64,000 bases of DNA from Candidatus Magnetominusculus xianensis (GTDB lineage: Bacteria; Nitrospirota; Thermodesulfovibrionia; Thermodesulfovibrionales; Magnetobacteriaceae). Shown here piece by piece: positions 7,490-15,268 of this stretch. Both the position numbers and the translations under genes were made by a program. The stretch lies in contig LNQR01000001.1 in the NCBI GenBank assembly GCA_001541255.1, forward strand, positions 41,810 to 105,809, read 5' to 3'. The notes under the pieces are model-generated. The model made no database searches. It was not told where the DNA came from and was given only the letters and a program-made list of their open reading frames with translations. The stretch's first letter is position 1. Each line of letters opens with the position of its first letter.

Positions 7490-8650
7490 ATGAAACGAAT
7501 CGTAGTAATTGGAGGCGGCAGCGGCGGAGTTATGTTTTCTAACCGTATGAGAGGCGCATTCACTCCGGATGAAGTGGAAATTACAGTCATAGAAAGAAGC
7601 GAGAAGCATTTTTACCAGCCAGCCTTCACCCTGGTGGTGTTCGACCTGGATGACCCGGTCAATCTTATGAGACCTACAAAAGACCTGTTCTTTGAGGGAA
7701 TCAAACTTATTCACGACGAGGCCACAAAAATTGACGCTGCAAATAACAAGGTATCCACTGCCAAAAGCGGTGATATATCATATGATTATCTCGTCATAGC
7801 TACTGGTGCCAGACTTATCTTCGATGAAGACCCTGAGGGGCTGAAAAGCGCCCTTGACAAGGGAACAAACACATTTAACTTCTATAAACTTGACGGGGCA
7901 ATAAAACTTCGCGACGCCCTGAAGAGCCTCGATGGCGGTACAATTGTCTCATCAGTGTGTTCGATGCCCATAAAGTGCCCGGCGGCCCCGATGAAGTTCA
8001 TTATGATGGCAGAAGATATGATGAGGGAAAAGGGCATAAGGAATAAGTTTAAGTTTATATTTACAACACCAATGCCGGCAGTGTTCAGCAGAGAGCCATA
8101 CGCCTCAAAGCTGAATTCAATATTCGCATCGAGGGGAATCGAGACAGTAGCAAACTTCAACCCCTCTGAAGTTGACTCAGACAAGGGCGTTTTAAAGGAT
8201 TTCGGGAAAAAAGAGGTAAGATTTGACACCCTTACAATAACCCCACCTCATGGCGGTGAAGCGATAATAGATAACTCAGAAGGCGTCGGCGACGCAGCAG
8301 GCTGGGTAACATGTGACAAAAACCTGATGGTGAGCAAGAAATACAGTAACGTATACGGTATAGGTGACGCCACAGACTTCCCTACATCAAAGACGGCCTC
8401 AGGCATAAGGAAACAGGCAAAGGTACTGGTAGCGCGCCTCGCGGCAGATATTACCGGAGTACCTACGAAGGCTGCATACGATGGCGAGATCATCTGCCCT
8501 ATGCTGACAAAAAATAAACGTGTCATGTTCGCGCACTTCAATTACACAGAGGCCATTTCACCAGCGATTGAAAGTTATGCCAATTGGGTACTCAAAGTCC
8601 ACATGCTCAGGCCGCTTTACTGGAATCTCATGTTGAACGCGTTAGTTTAA
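7490..8650 (+). CDS. sqr: Sulfide:quinone oxidoreductase-type flavoprotein
   Basis: FAD-dependent NADH-dehydrogenase-II-fold enzyme, predicted to oxidise sulfide to sulfur/polysulfide and pass electrons to the membrane quinone. The N-terminal dinucleotide motif GGGSGG is at 8-13 and the second FAD motif VYGIGDATD near 285. Redox cysteines are at about 157 and 163 in VCSMPIKC, plus a third in IICPML near 336, the three-Cys pattern of SQR. The C-terminal amphipathic helices (YANWVLKVHMLRPLYW) would anchor it to the membrane. It is the first gene of an operon with a DUF1641 protein 32 bp downstream, a frequent SQR partner. Related flavocytochrome-like oxidoreductases are the alternative. Confidence 0.88.
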   Translation: MKRIVVIGGGSGGVMFSNRMRGAFTPDEVEITVIERSEKHFYQPAFTLVVFDLDDPVNLMRPTKDLFFEGIKLIHDEATKIDAANNKVSTAKSGDISYDYLVIATGARLIFDEDPEGLKSALDKGTNTFNFYKLDGAIKLRDALKSLDGGTIVSSVCSMPIKCPAAPMKFIMMAEDMMREKGIRNKFKFIFTTPMPAVFSREPYASKLNSIFASRGIETVANFNPSEVDSDKGVLKDFGKKEVRFDTLTITPPHGGEAIIDNSEGVGDAAGWVTCDKNLMVSKKYSNVYGIGDATDFPTSKTASGIRKQAKVLVARLAADITGVPTKAAYDGEIICPMLTKNKRVMFAHFNYTEAISPAIESYANWVLKVHMLRPLYWNLMLNALV

Positions 8651-8682
8651 CCTAACATGACTACATTTTTGAGGAGTGAGAG

Positions 8683-9393
8683 ATGGCAAAGAAAATAACA
8701 CCTACAAATGGCACAGCCGCCTCAGCAACCGAGCAGATGGCTTTGCAGATAGACGAGCTATACGGGAAGTTTAAGATCATTGAGAACTTCGTCAGTGATG
8801 TTATGCCGGGCATGGAAAAGGCGATGAAGGAGATTAATGAGACCATAAACGACCTGAGAATAAAGTTCGAGAGGGATGAAACCCTTCAGCTCCTGAAGAG
8901 TATTGGTGACAATATCCCGACCTTTGTCGAGTTATTAAAGGTCATGAAGGCAGTCAAGGGGTTTGCCGATGACCTTTCCCCTGCCTCAGACAAGGTAATG
9001 AAGGAACTGACACCGGCTATAAATACACTCAGATATGCCTACGAGAAAGACGAGACGATGGAGTTGTTACAAAAAACCGGAGAAAATATCCCAACTCTTA
9101 TCAAACTGTTAGATTTTCTTGCATATTTTGACAAGAGCGGGGACCTTGACTTTACTCTTAAGACCGCGTTTGCCAAAGAGACTGAGTACATGATAAGAGG
9201 TATGGAAAAGTGCGCGGTTCGCACAATGCAGCAACTTATAGAAAAACCCCTTAAGCCTGGCCTTAAGAACATATTCTCGTCGTTGAAAGACCCCGAAGTC
9301 CAGAAGGGTTTTATACTGATGACCACCTTCGCCAGAAATATGCCTCAGTGTATGTTAGAGACTATCGAAGAAAGCGAAATAACCAAGAAATAG
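8683..9393 (+). CDS. DUF1641 family protein, SQR partner
   Basis: A 236-residue all-helical protein with two related halves: residues 20-110 and 110-200 both carry a KFERDET / AYEKDET followed by LLKSIGDNIPTFVELL / LLQKTGENIPTLIKLL unit, an internal duplication typical of DUF1641. It has no catalytic motif and no membrane helix. Genes of this family regularly sit next to sulfide:quinone oxidoreductases and formate dehydrogenases, and it probably acts as an accessory or docking protein for SQR. A ribosome site GAGGAGTGAGAG precedes the ATG. The operon ends in a hairpin at 9414. Confidence 0.85.
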   Translation: MAKKITPTNGTAASATEQMALQIDELYGKFKIIENFVSDVMPGMEKAMKEINETINDLRIKFERDETLQLLKSIGDNIPTFVELLKVMKAVKGFADDLSPASDKVMKELTPAINTLRYAYEKDETMELLQKTGENIPTLIKLLDFLAYFDKSGDLDFTLKTAFAKETEYMIRGMEKCAVRTMQQLIEKPLKPGLKNIFSSLKDPEVQKGFILMTTFARNMPQCMLETIEESEITKK

Positions 9394-9413
9394 ACCCCAG
9401 GCACCCAGATACC

Positions 9414-9435
9414 GGCTCCCGCAAACGCGGGAGTC
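9414..9435 (+). terminator. GC-rich hairpin between convergent operons
   Basis: GGCTCCCGC (9414-9422), loop AAAC and GCGGGAGTC (9427-9435) form a 9-bp stem with one G-U pair, 20 nt after the DUF1641 stop. No T-tract follows directly, so termination is plausible but not classic. It also resembles the dispersed CCCGC(n)GCGGG intergenic repeats of many genomes. Confidence 0.45.
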
Positions 9436-9451
9436 AGGCCTATGCCTCTTA

Positions 9452-9859
9452 TCAGGATACACCTTTTTCTTTCAGAAACGGCGAATACTTTTTGTCTGTC
9501 CCCATTATATGTTTGGTCAGCCATTCCTTGAGGAAGTTTAACAGAGCTAAATCGACCATAGCCTTTCCTTCTTTGAATTGCTTTTGAAAATCAACAATTT
9601 TTGCTATGAGGTCTTTATGTTCATGTTCATGTGCAGAGATCCATGGAAACGCAAGCTTGTTCAACAGCTTCTCTTCGGCTGTAAAATGGTATCTCGTATA
9701 GTCTATCAGCTCCCCTATAACAGGTTCAATCACGGTGCTGCCCTTTTTTGCTGATACTGCGTCAAAAAGGCCGTTGAGAAGTTTTAGGATTTTTTTGTGA
9801 TGCTCATCAAACTCCTTAATATGTACACTAAGACTTTCATTCCATGTGATCAGCGGCAT
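9452..9859 (-). CDS. Bacteriohemerythrin (copy 2 of tandem pair)
   Basis: A 135-residue four-helix protein with the di-iron ligand set of hemerythrin: a His in the first helix (FDEHHKK near 19), H/E in YHFTAEE near 59, HEHEH near 75, and a C-terminal H..xxD in KHIMGTDKKY near 116. It should bind O2 reversibly at a non-heme di-iron site, buffering or sensing oxygen in a low-oxygen cell. It lies 19 bp downstream of a closely similar gene of identical length, a clear tandem duplication; the proteins share most of their C-terminal third (FKEGKAM, LLNFLKEWLTKHIM, FLKEKGVS). Confidence 0.93.
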   Translation of the reverse strand: MPLITWNESLSVHIKEFDEHHKKILKLLNGLFDAVSAKKGSTVIEPVIGELIDYTRYHFTAEEKLLNKLAFPWISAHEHEHKDLIAKIVDFQKQFKEGKAMVDLALLNFLKEWLTKHIMGTDKKYSPFLKEKGVS

Positions 9860-9878
9860 AAACCCTCCGTATTATGTT

Positions 9879-10286
9879 TTAAGATACACCTTTTTCTTTT
9901 AGAAATGATGAGTATTTCTTGTCTGTTTCCATTATGTGTTTTGTCAGCCATTCCTTTAGGAAATTCAGCAGCTCCAGGTCAATCATGGCCTTACCTTCTT
10001 TAAACTTTTTTTGAAAATCATTAATTTTTGATGTCAGATGCTCATGTTCTGCTTTGTGCCTTGCATATCCGGGGAACGAATATCTGGACATTAACTTTTC
10101 TTCGGCTGCAAAATGGTAATTCTTATACGCTATTAACTCTACAAGAATAGGCGCTACAACAAGATTACCCTGTTTTTTTGTAACTGCATCAAAAAGGTCG
10201 TTAAGAAATCTTACGACATTCTTGTGATGAGTATCAAACTCCTCAATAGACACACTAAAAGTGTCATTCCAAGTAATTAGTTTCAT
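9879..10286 (-). CDS. Bacteriohemerythrin (copy 1 of tandem pair)
   Basis: 135 residues, the same length and fold as its downstream neighbour. Ligands are visible in FDTHHKN near 18, YHFAAEE near 58, HKAEHE near 74 and KHIMETDKKY near 116. The copies differ most in helices 1-3, so they may differ in oxygen affinity. Both follow an HD-GYP response regulator gene on a different transcription order: this gene is downstream of it by about 9 bp, so the regulator and the hemerythrins may share a transcript, linking c-di-GMP turnover and oxygen handling (inference). Confidence 0.93.
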   Translation of the reverse strand: MKLITWNDTFSVSIEEFDTHHKNVVRFLNDLFDAVTKKQGNLVVAPILVELIAYKNYHFAAEEKLMSRYSFPGYARHKAEHEHLTSKINDFQKKFKEGKAMIDLELLNFLKEWLTKHIMETDKKYSSFLKEKGVS

Positions 10287-10295
10287 AAACGGTCT

Positions 10296-11345
10296 TCACT
10301 CCTGAAATTTGAAATCTTTCCCGAAGACATTCAAACACGCATCCACAACATCGGGGTCATAGAGAACCCCTCTCCTGTCTGAAATCTCCCCGAGGGCCAT
10401 GTCCAACCCCAGGGAAGGACGATATGGCCTGCCTGATGACATAGCCTCAACTACATCGGCGACATTTAATACCCTTGCCTCAACAAGTATGTTACTGCCG
10501 TTAAGTCCAAGCGGATAGCCTGAGCCGTTATATTTCTCATGGTGCTGCAAGACAATATCTGCCAGTGGAAATGTAAAGTCAATCTTTCTCAAAAATTCAT
10601 AACCTGCCATCGCATGTGTCTTTACCACAGCACGCTCAATCTCGGTCAGCCCTGCCGGTTTTGTAAGTATTTCAGCCGGGACATGCATCTTGCCAATGTC
10701 ATGAAGCATGGCGGCAATTTTTATTTTAAATATTATGTCCTCGGACAGGGACATCTCTGCCACAATCGCCTCAGACAGCCCTGCCACCCGCCTCTGGTGG
10801 TCTGCCGTGAAATGGTCTATGGTTGCGAGGGCATGGCTGGCGGCCTCAACCGCTCCCATAAGCATTCTCTTCATCTTTTCATAGCGGTCTCTCAGCAGCT
10901 GCACCTCGCGCTTAATTATCGAAGTATCATCTGTGGGGGTTTGTCTGCGGATTAATATCTTATTTAGCAAGTTGAACAAGTCATCCTTGTCGATTGGTTT
11001 TCTGACATAGGCATCTGCTCTGAGTTCTATTGCTTTTATCATGTATGATACATCGGTAAAGGCAGTTGTTATTACTACCGGTGTATCCGGTGAGCGTTGT
11101 TTGATGTTTTTTATCATCTCAATGCCGTCCATTATCGGCATTTTAATATCTGTGATTACAATGTCAGGCGTTTTGGCGATGAAAACCGACAGCCCTTCCT
11201 CTCCATCCATTGCCGTTAGGACTGTCTTAAAACGTCGTGTAAGAAACCTCATCAGTCCCTCTCTGATCTTATCGTCGTCCTCGACGTACAGGACAGAGAC
11301 ATCGATTAGCTCGGGTCTGTTTGAGGTGTCAGTGTTACCGTTAAT
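10296..11345 (-). CDS. Response regulator with HD-GYP output; ATT start proposed
   Basis: Predicted c-di-GMP phosphodiesterase controlled by phosphorylation. From the conventional ATG at 11252 (318 aa) the receiver would lack its first strand and acidic pocket. The same frame stays open upstream and encodes VSVLYVEDDDKIREGL, which supplies exactly those parts. The only initiator with a good ribosome site (AAGGAG, 8-nt spacing) is ATT at 11345, giving 349 residues. Phospho-acceptor Asp is in IVITDIKMP. The HD-GYP domain has HDIGK and HHEKYNGSGYP. A rare AUU start, a sequencing error or a CTG start could explain it; a truncated REC is less likely. Confidence 0.8.
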   Translation of the reverse strand: MNGNTDTSNRPELIDVSVLYVEDDDKIREGLMRFLTRRFKTVLTAMDGEEGLSVFIAKTPDIVITDIKMPIMDGIEMIKNIKQRSPDTPVVITTAFTDVSYMIKAIELRADAYVRKPIDKDDLFNLLNKILIRRQTPTDDTSIIKREVQLLRDRYEKMKRMLMGAVEAASHALATIDHFTADHQRRVAGLSEAIVAEMSLSEDIIFKIKIAAMLHDIGKMHVPAEILTKPAGLTEIERAVVKTHAMAGYEFLRKIDFTFPLADIVLQHHEKYNGSGYPLGLNGSNILVEARVLNVADVVEAMSSGRPYRPSLGLDMALGEISDRRGVLYDPDVVDACLNVFGKDFKFQE

Positions 11346-11360
11346 TTTTTCTTCTCCTTA

Positions 11361-11390
11361 TTTCTTCAGGCTTCTTCAGGTTTCTTCAGG
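11361..11390. repeat. Three 10-bp tandem units after the acetyltransferase gene
   Basis: (T/C)TTCTTCAGG is repeated three times in a row. On the minus strand the units run from the stop codon of the acetyltransferase gene to just before the ribosome site of the response regulator, so they set the intercistronic distance. Confidence 0.8.
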
Positions 11391-11844
11391 CATTATTAAC
11401 ATCTACTATCACCGCCTGTTCATCACAGCCAGGAAATTTTGAACAGCGAATACAATCTCCCCATATTTTATGTGGAAGCAGCGCCTTATCTATCTCTCTA
11501 AACCCTAACTTCATAAAAAACCCCTTTACATAGGTCAGCGCAAACACCTGCCCTACCCCCAGGCCCTTGGCCTCATCCTTACAGCAGTCAATAAGCCTGC
11601 GCCCTATACCTTGCCTTTGTGCAGAGTCACTTACGACCAGGGATTTTATCTCTGCCAAATCCTCCCATAATATATGCAACGCACATGCCGCAACAATATG
11701 GTCTGTCTCACAAACATAATAATCCCTGATATTCTCATACAGCTCATTTAAAGACCGCGGCAGCATCAACTCTCTGGAGGCATACTGGTTTATTAGCTTA
11801 TGTACATACCCTATGTCTGAAATAACTATTTTCCTGATTTTCAA
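11386..11844 (-). CDS. GNAT N-acetyltransferase, ArgA-like
   Basis: A 152-residue GNAT-fold acetyltransferase. The acetyl-CoA pyrophosphate loop is SAQRQGIGRRL near 80, preceded by the beta-4 strand EIKSLVVS. The tail FMKLGFREIDK then KIWGDCIRCSKFPGCDEQAV matches the short single-domain N-acetylglutamate synthases (first step of arginine synthesis) found in Deltaproteobacteria and relatives, including the paired Cys residues near 130. It overlaps the end of the KorC gene by 47 bp and so is translationally coupled to it, although no arginine gene is nearby. Assignment to ArgA rather than another GNAT is likely but not certain. Confidence 0.8.
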   Translation of the reverse strand: MKIRKIVISDIGYVHKLINQYASRELMLPRSLNELYENIRDYYVCETDHIVAACALHILWEDLAEIKSLVVSDSAQRQGIGRRLIDCCKDEAKGLGVGQVFALTYVKGFFMKLGFREIDKALLPHKIWGDCIRCSKFPGCDEQAVIVDVNNA

Positions 11845-12370
11845 CTATCTCGTATCCTTTTAATATAGCCCGTTTGTTAATAGACAGTGCCTTAAGCATA
11901 CACTCAGACATATCACTTTCAATGGCGCTGAACAGGTCTTCCTTTGCCAGCAGGCCGGTGATGGCTGCCGCTGCCCCAAGCATTATCATGTTTGCCGCTT
12001 TGGTGTTGCCAAGCTCTCTGGCTAAAGCGGTAACGTTTATGCCAATCGCCCCATTGTGAATGCTGCTGTCGTGCGTTATCAGCGATGAGTCGTACAGCAG
12101 ATAACCGTCTTTGTTGAGACGCGGAGTAAATTTCTGTAACGACGCCTCTGTAAACACCACAAGTATGTCTGCGGAACTAAACACCGGTGAGCCTATCGGC
12201 TCGTCAGAGATTACTACTGCACAATTAGCCGTGCCGCAGCGCATCTCAGCACCATAGGATGGAAACCAGGTCACATTTTTGCCATCCAGCATCGCTGCAC
12301 TGGCTATAACTTTCCCCATGAAAAGTATCCCTTGACCACCTGAGCCTCCTATTAAAATCCGTTTTTCCAT
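11798..12370 (-). CDS. korC: 2-oxoacid:acceptor oxidoreductase, gamma subunit
   Basis: A 190-residue protein with the gamma-domain signature ILIGGSGGQGILFMGKVIA at the N-terminus and FPSYGAEMRCGTANC near 37-52, followed by a second Rossmann-like half. In the complex this subunit closes the active site around CoA, allowing ferredoxin-linked cleavage or reductive synthesis of 2-oxoacids (oxoglutarate or pyruvate class). KorB lies 7 bp upstream. The alpha subunit and the ferredoxin subunit are not at this locus, so they must be elsewhere or the pair serves another enzyme. The KorC-like assignment rests on length and on the neighbouring KorB. Confidence 0.88.
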   Translation of the reverse strand: MEKRILIGGSGGQGILFMGKVIASAAMLDGKNVTWFPSYGAEMRCGTANCAVVISDEPIGSPVFSSADILVVFTEASLQKFTPRLNKDGYLLYDSSLITHDSSIHNGAIGINVTALARELGNTKAANMIMLGAAAAITGLLAKEDLFSAIESDMSECMLKALSINKRAILKGYEIVENQENSYFRHRVCT

Positions 12371-12377
12371 TTGCTGA

Positions 12378-13121
12378 TTACCCTGCGTATATATCTTTAA
12401 TAATTCCGCTTTTATAAACGCTCATCATCTCGTTTTTTATCCATTTCATAGAATCTGCCGGCGTGTAATGCCAGTCGGTTGGACACGGTGAGAGTATTTC
12501 AAGAAAACTGAACCCCTTCTTTTCAATCTGGTTTTCAAAGACTTTTCTTATCAGCTTCCTCGTAGCCAGGACATTTTTTATATCCTCAAGCGAGGTGCGC
12601 GCTACAAAGACCGCACCGTCTATTGTTGCTATCAGCTCTGATACCTTTAGCGGAAAGCCCTCATTCGTACTGGACTTGCCCTTAGGGGATGTAGTTGTCT
12701 GCTGCTTTAGAATCGTCGTTGGGGCCATCTGCCCGCCTGTCATGCCGTATGTGGCGTTGTTGATAAAAAATATTGAGAGATTATCCCCCCTGTTAGCGGC
12801 GTGAATTATCTCAGCCGTGCCGATTGCGGCTAAATCCCCGTCACCCTGATATGAAAACACTACAGCGTCCGGATGAACCCTCTTAAGGGCAGTAGCAACG
12901 GCCGGGGGTCTGCCGTGGGCACATTCTATCACATCGAAATTAAAATAATCGTATGCAAATACCGCACAGCCCACCGGGGCTATCCCTATAACACGCTCCC
13001 TGATGCCTAGCTCATCAATGACCTCGGCTATCATCCTGTGCAGAATGCTATGTCCACATCCAGGACAAAACCGAAACGGTGTCTCAGTCAGGCTTTCAGG
13101 CCGTGTAAATACCTTTTTCAC
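12378..13121 (-). CDS. korB: 2-oxoacid:acceptor oxidoreductase, beta (TPP) subunit
   Basis: The thiamin diphosphate-binding subunit. The TPP motif GDGDLAAIG is followed by NNATYGMTGGQ at the usual spacing, and the FCPGCGHS cluster at the N-terminus is typical of KorB-type subunits. The frame is open to a TTG at 13196, but the extra 25 residues are unlike any KorB. GTG 13121 has an AAAGGA ribosome site at 7 nt and gives a standard N-terminus (VKKVFTRPESLTETPFRFCPGCG); this start is preferred. Upstream DNA carries an AGTCTCGGGC doublet. In the reductive TCA cycle this enzyme fixes CO2; direction cannot be told here. No alpha subunit precedes it. Confidence 0.9.
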   Translation of the reverse strand: MKKVFTRPESLTETPFRFCPGCGHSILHRMIAEVIDELGIRERVIGIAPVGCAVFAYDYFNFDVIECAHGRPPAVATALKRVHPDAVVFSYQGDGDLAAIGTAEIIHAANRGDNLSIFFINNATYGMTGGQMAPTTILKQQTTTSPKGKSSTNEGFPLKVSELIATIDGAVFVARTSLEDIKNVLATRKLIRKVFENQIEKKGFSFLEILSPCPTDWHYTPADSMKWIKNEMMSVYKSGIIKDIYAG

Positions 13122-13145
13122 TCCCACATCCTTTTCTTGCCTCTT

Positions 13146-13164
13146 AGTCTCGGGCAGTCTCGGG
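13146..13164. repeat. 10-bp tandem doublet upstream of korB
   Basis: AGTCTCGGG occurs at 13146-13154 and 13156-13164 (period 10) in the region ahead of the preferred korB start. It is another example of the short perfect duplications seen at gene boundaries here. Confidence 0.7.
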
Positions 13165-13290
13165 TGAATAATACCCCGCTTATGCAAATCACACAATCTC
13201 AGTAATTATAACATATTACTATTATGTTTAACAGATAAATTAAAGAAAAATACGACAGCGGGGCAGATTCCAGCGGCCAGTAAACCCTTT

Positions 13291-14589
13291 TTATCCGACG
13301 CGCTGCTGCTTGCGCGATACCTTGTCGTCGTACATGCGTTTGTCGGCCTCTTTAAGGGCAGATGGGATGTCTCCGGCGCTATAGGCCGTTGCCGTCCCCA
13401 GAGATATAGACACCGGCATGTTGCCGCTGTTCTTGTTATACTGCTCCTGATATATCCTTATACGACCAATTGATTTGGCAGCTAATTCCTCATCAGTCAT
13501 GTTGAGAATAATCAGGAATTCATCTCCACCCGTGCGCGCTACTACATCACTCCCACGAAACGCCATCTTCAGCACATCTGATGCCCCCCTGATAAGTTGG
13601 TCACCTGCCTCATGTCCGATTGAGTCGTTAACACGTTTCAGGCCGTCAAGGTCTGCTACTATAAAGCTGACCGGAAACAGCGGGCCATTGGCTATACGTC
13701 CTAACTCATCATCGAAGTAAGCACGGTTATAAAGCCCTGTCATGGAGTCGTGCGTGCTTTCGTATTTTAGTTTTTCCTCTTCTCTTTTACGCTCTGTAAT
13801 ATCCCTGGATATGCCTACGAATTCTTTGATATTCCCATCAGTGCTGATAATAGCCGAGATGACCACCTCTACAGGGATTATCCTTCCATCCTTGCAAACC
13901 TGTTCAATTTCAATCCTCTCGGAAAAGCTGTCTAATGTGCCGGTCTCACTGTAGAACGAAAGTTTCTGCATCAGAATGTCCTGAACATATGCGTATGACT
14001 TCGGCGTCAGGGCCTGGGCAAATTTCTCATTGATGGCCTCATCGACCGTAAACCCTCTCAAAGATGCTATCGACGGGCTTACGTATGTAAAACTATCCAG
14101 CGAGGCATCAAGCGTCCAGATTACGTCGCTTACACTTTCAGCAATCAGCCTGAATCGCTCCTCGCTCTGCTGCAGCTCTGCCGACATGAGCTGCAGCTCC
14201 ATCATGTCTTCATTCAGACGCTCATACGCCTGTTCAAGCTCAGCACGTGACTCACCCAATGTTACCACCATGGTGTTAAAGGCCTCCGCAAACTCCCCCA
14301 TAAATTCAACACGCTGGGAGAAATCACCAAGGGCAATCTGCTTAGTCTGCCATGTAAGGTGTTTTAGGCTTGAGTGGAGTGCCTTCAGGCTGCCAACAAC
14401 CGGCCCCATCCCAGCCTGCCCCATCGTTTGGCTGAGGTCACCACTGCTAAGTGCCAGGGTGAAATGCCTGATTGCATCCAGATAGCTGGTAAGTCTGGCA
14501 AGCTGCACAGCATAGTCTACATCCGGAGGTACAACCGGGATGCGGCCTTTGGAAAGCTGCTCAAGAATAGACGCAACTCGCTCGTCCAT
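13291..14589 (-). CDS. HAMP-like/PAS diguanylate cyclase
   Basis: 432 residues with no membrane segment. Residues 30-115 resemble two HAMP-type coiled-coil units (LALSSGDLSQ, IALGDFSQRVEFMGEFAEAFNTM), 116-142 is a coiled coil, 143-270 a PAS/PAC domain, and 275-430 a GGDEF domain. GGDEF is intact at 354-358 with an I-site RGSD at 345-348, so it should make c-di-GMP and be product-inhibited. Its ATG shares a base with the stop of the upstream V4R gene (TGATG), which implies strict translational coupling. The V4R protein is probably its ligand sensor. A cytosolic HAMP without a transmembrane anchor suggests relay from a partner protein. Confidence 0.9.
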   Translation of the reverse strand: MDERVASILEQLSKGRIPVVPPDVDYAVQLARLTSYLDAIRHFTLALSSGDLSQTMGQAGMGPVVGSLKALHSSLKHLTWQTKQIALGDFSQRVEFMGEFAEAFNTMVVTLGESRAELEQAYERLNEDMMELQLMSAELQQSEERFRLIAESVSDVIWTLDASLDSFTYVSPSIASLRGFTVDEAINEKFAQALTPKSYAYVQDILMQKLSFYSETGTLDSFSERIEIEQVCKDGRIIPVEVVISAIISTDGNIKEFVGISRDITERKREEEKLKYESTHDSMTGLYNRAYFDDELGRIANGPLFPVSFIVADLDGLKRVNDSIGHEAGDQLIRGASDVLKMAFRGSDVVARTGGDEFLIILNMTDEELAAKSIGRIRIYQEQYNKNSGNMPVSISLGTATAYSAGDIPSALKEADKRMYDDKVSRKQQRVG

Positions 14590-15122
14590 CAGTCCTCATT
14601 AACAACTGCTGTGAAGCGGCAGGTGCGGTCCCCCGTACACCAGCAGTCAACCTCTTTTACCGTAAAAGACTTACCTGAAAAGCTCTTTAAAATAGCGGCA
14701 AGAAATCCCTCATCAAAGGTGCATAACTCTACTCCTGTATCAGGCAGCCCTGAGCAGTCCAGGTCCTCTGCCACTGTTACTGTTATACGGCCATTGTCCA
14801 GGTCTGCCTCTTCCACGCGAAGGATACCAATGCCCATATCTTTCAATACGCTCTGAAGTTTCTTGATTAGCTCATTTACATCTCCCTGGGGCCCGATGAG
14901 ATTGTCGTAAATCGCCTTGCCCGCCAGAAAACCAGCCTCATGAAACACTCTGTCTGCCTCATCAGCGCCGTAGCGCTCCTCAAGTACATCCCTAAAACTG
15001 TACTGCATCAGACGGTAGACCTCTACCCGCATATTATGACCAAGATTAGGACGTCCTAATTCTAAATCCCCAAGCAAATCCCAATTGAACTTGTACTTGC
15101 GATTAATAATGCCCTCCGGCAT
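14589..15122 (-). CDS. V4R domain sensor protein
   Basis: 177 residues from the ATG at 15122, which has a strong AAAGGAGGAG ribosome site; an in-frame start at 15182 would add 20 residues without a good site. The C-terminal half is a V4R (4-vinyl reductase) small-molecule-binding domain with the closing Cys pattern DCWCTGDRTC near 161-170, which in this family can bind metal or heme-like ligands. The N-terminal part (FRDVLEERYG..VFHEAGFLAG) is the standard V4R helical lead. Coupling by a TGATG overlap to a diguanylate cyclase suggests it delivers a hydrocarbon, phenolic or gas signal to c-di-GMP synthesis (inference). Confidence 0.85.
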   Translation of the reverse strand: MPEGIINRKYKFNWDLLGDLELGRPNLGHNMRVEVYRLMQYSFRDVLEERYGADEADRVFHEAGFLAGKAIYDNLIGPQGDVNELIKKLQSVLKDMGIGILRVEEADLDNGRITVTVAEDLDCSGLPDTGVELCTFDEGFLAAILKSFSGKSFTVKEVDCWCTGDRTCRFTAVVNED

Positions 15123-15135
15123 ATACCACTCCTCC

Positions 15136-15161
15136 TTTGTGTTTGGTCTTTGTGTTTGGTC
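15136..15161. repeat. Perfect 13-bp tandem duplication upstream of the V4R gene
   Basis: TTTGTGTTTGGTC is repeated exactly twice (15136-15148, 15149-15161) immediately upstream of the ribosome site of the V4R gene. Confidence 0.8.
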
Positions 15162-15268
15162 ACTCTGGTGTCTCGCACACACCGCATGTCATCTTACCAA
15201 CTGCTTGCAATAGTAACATATCTCACTTTATTGATGCAATACCTGGTGCATCATAAATAAATTGGCGC

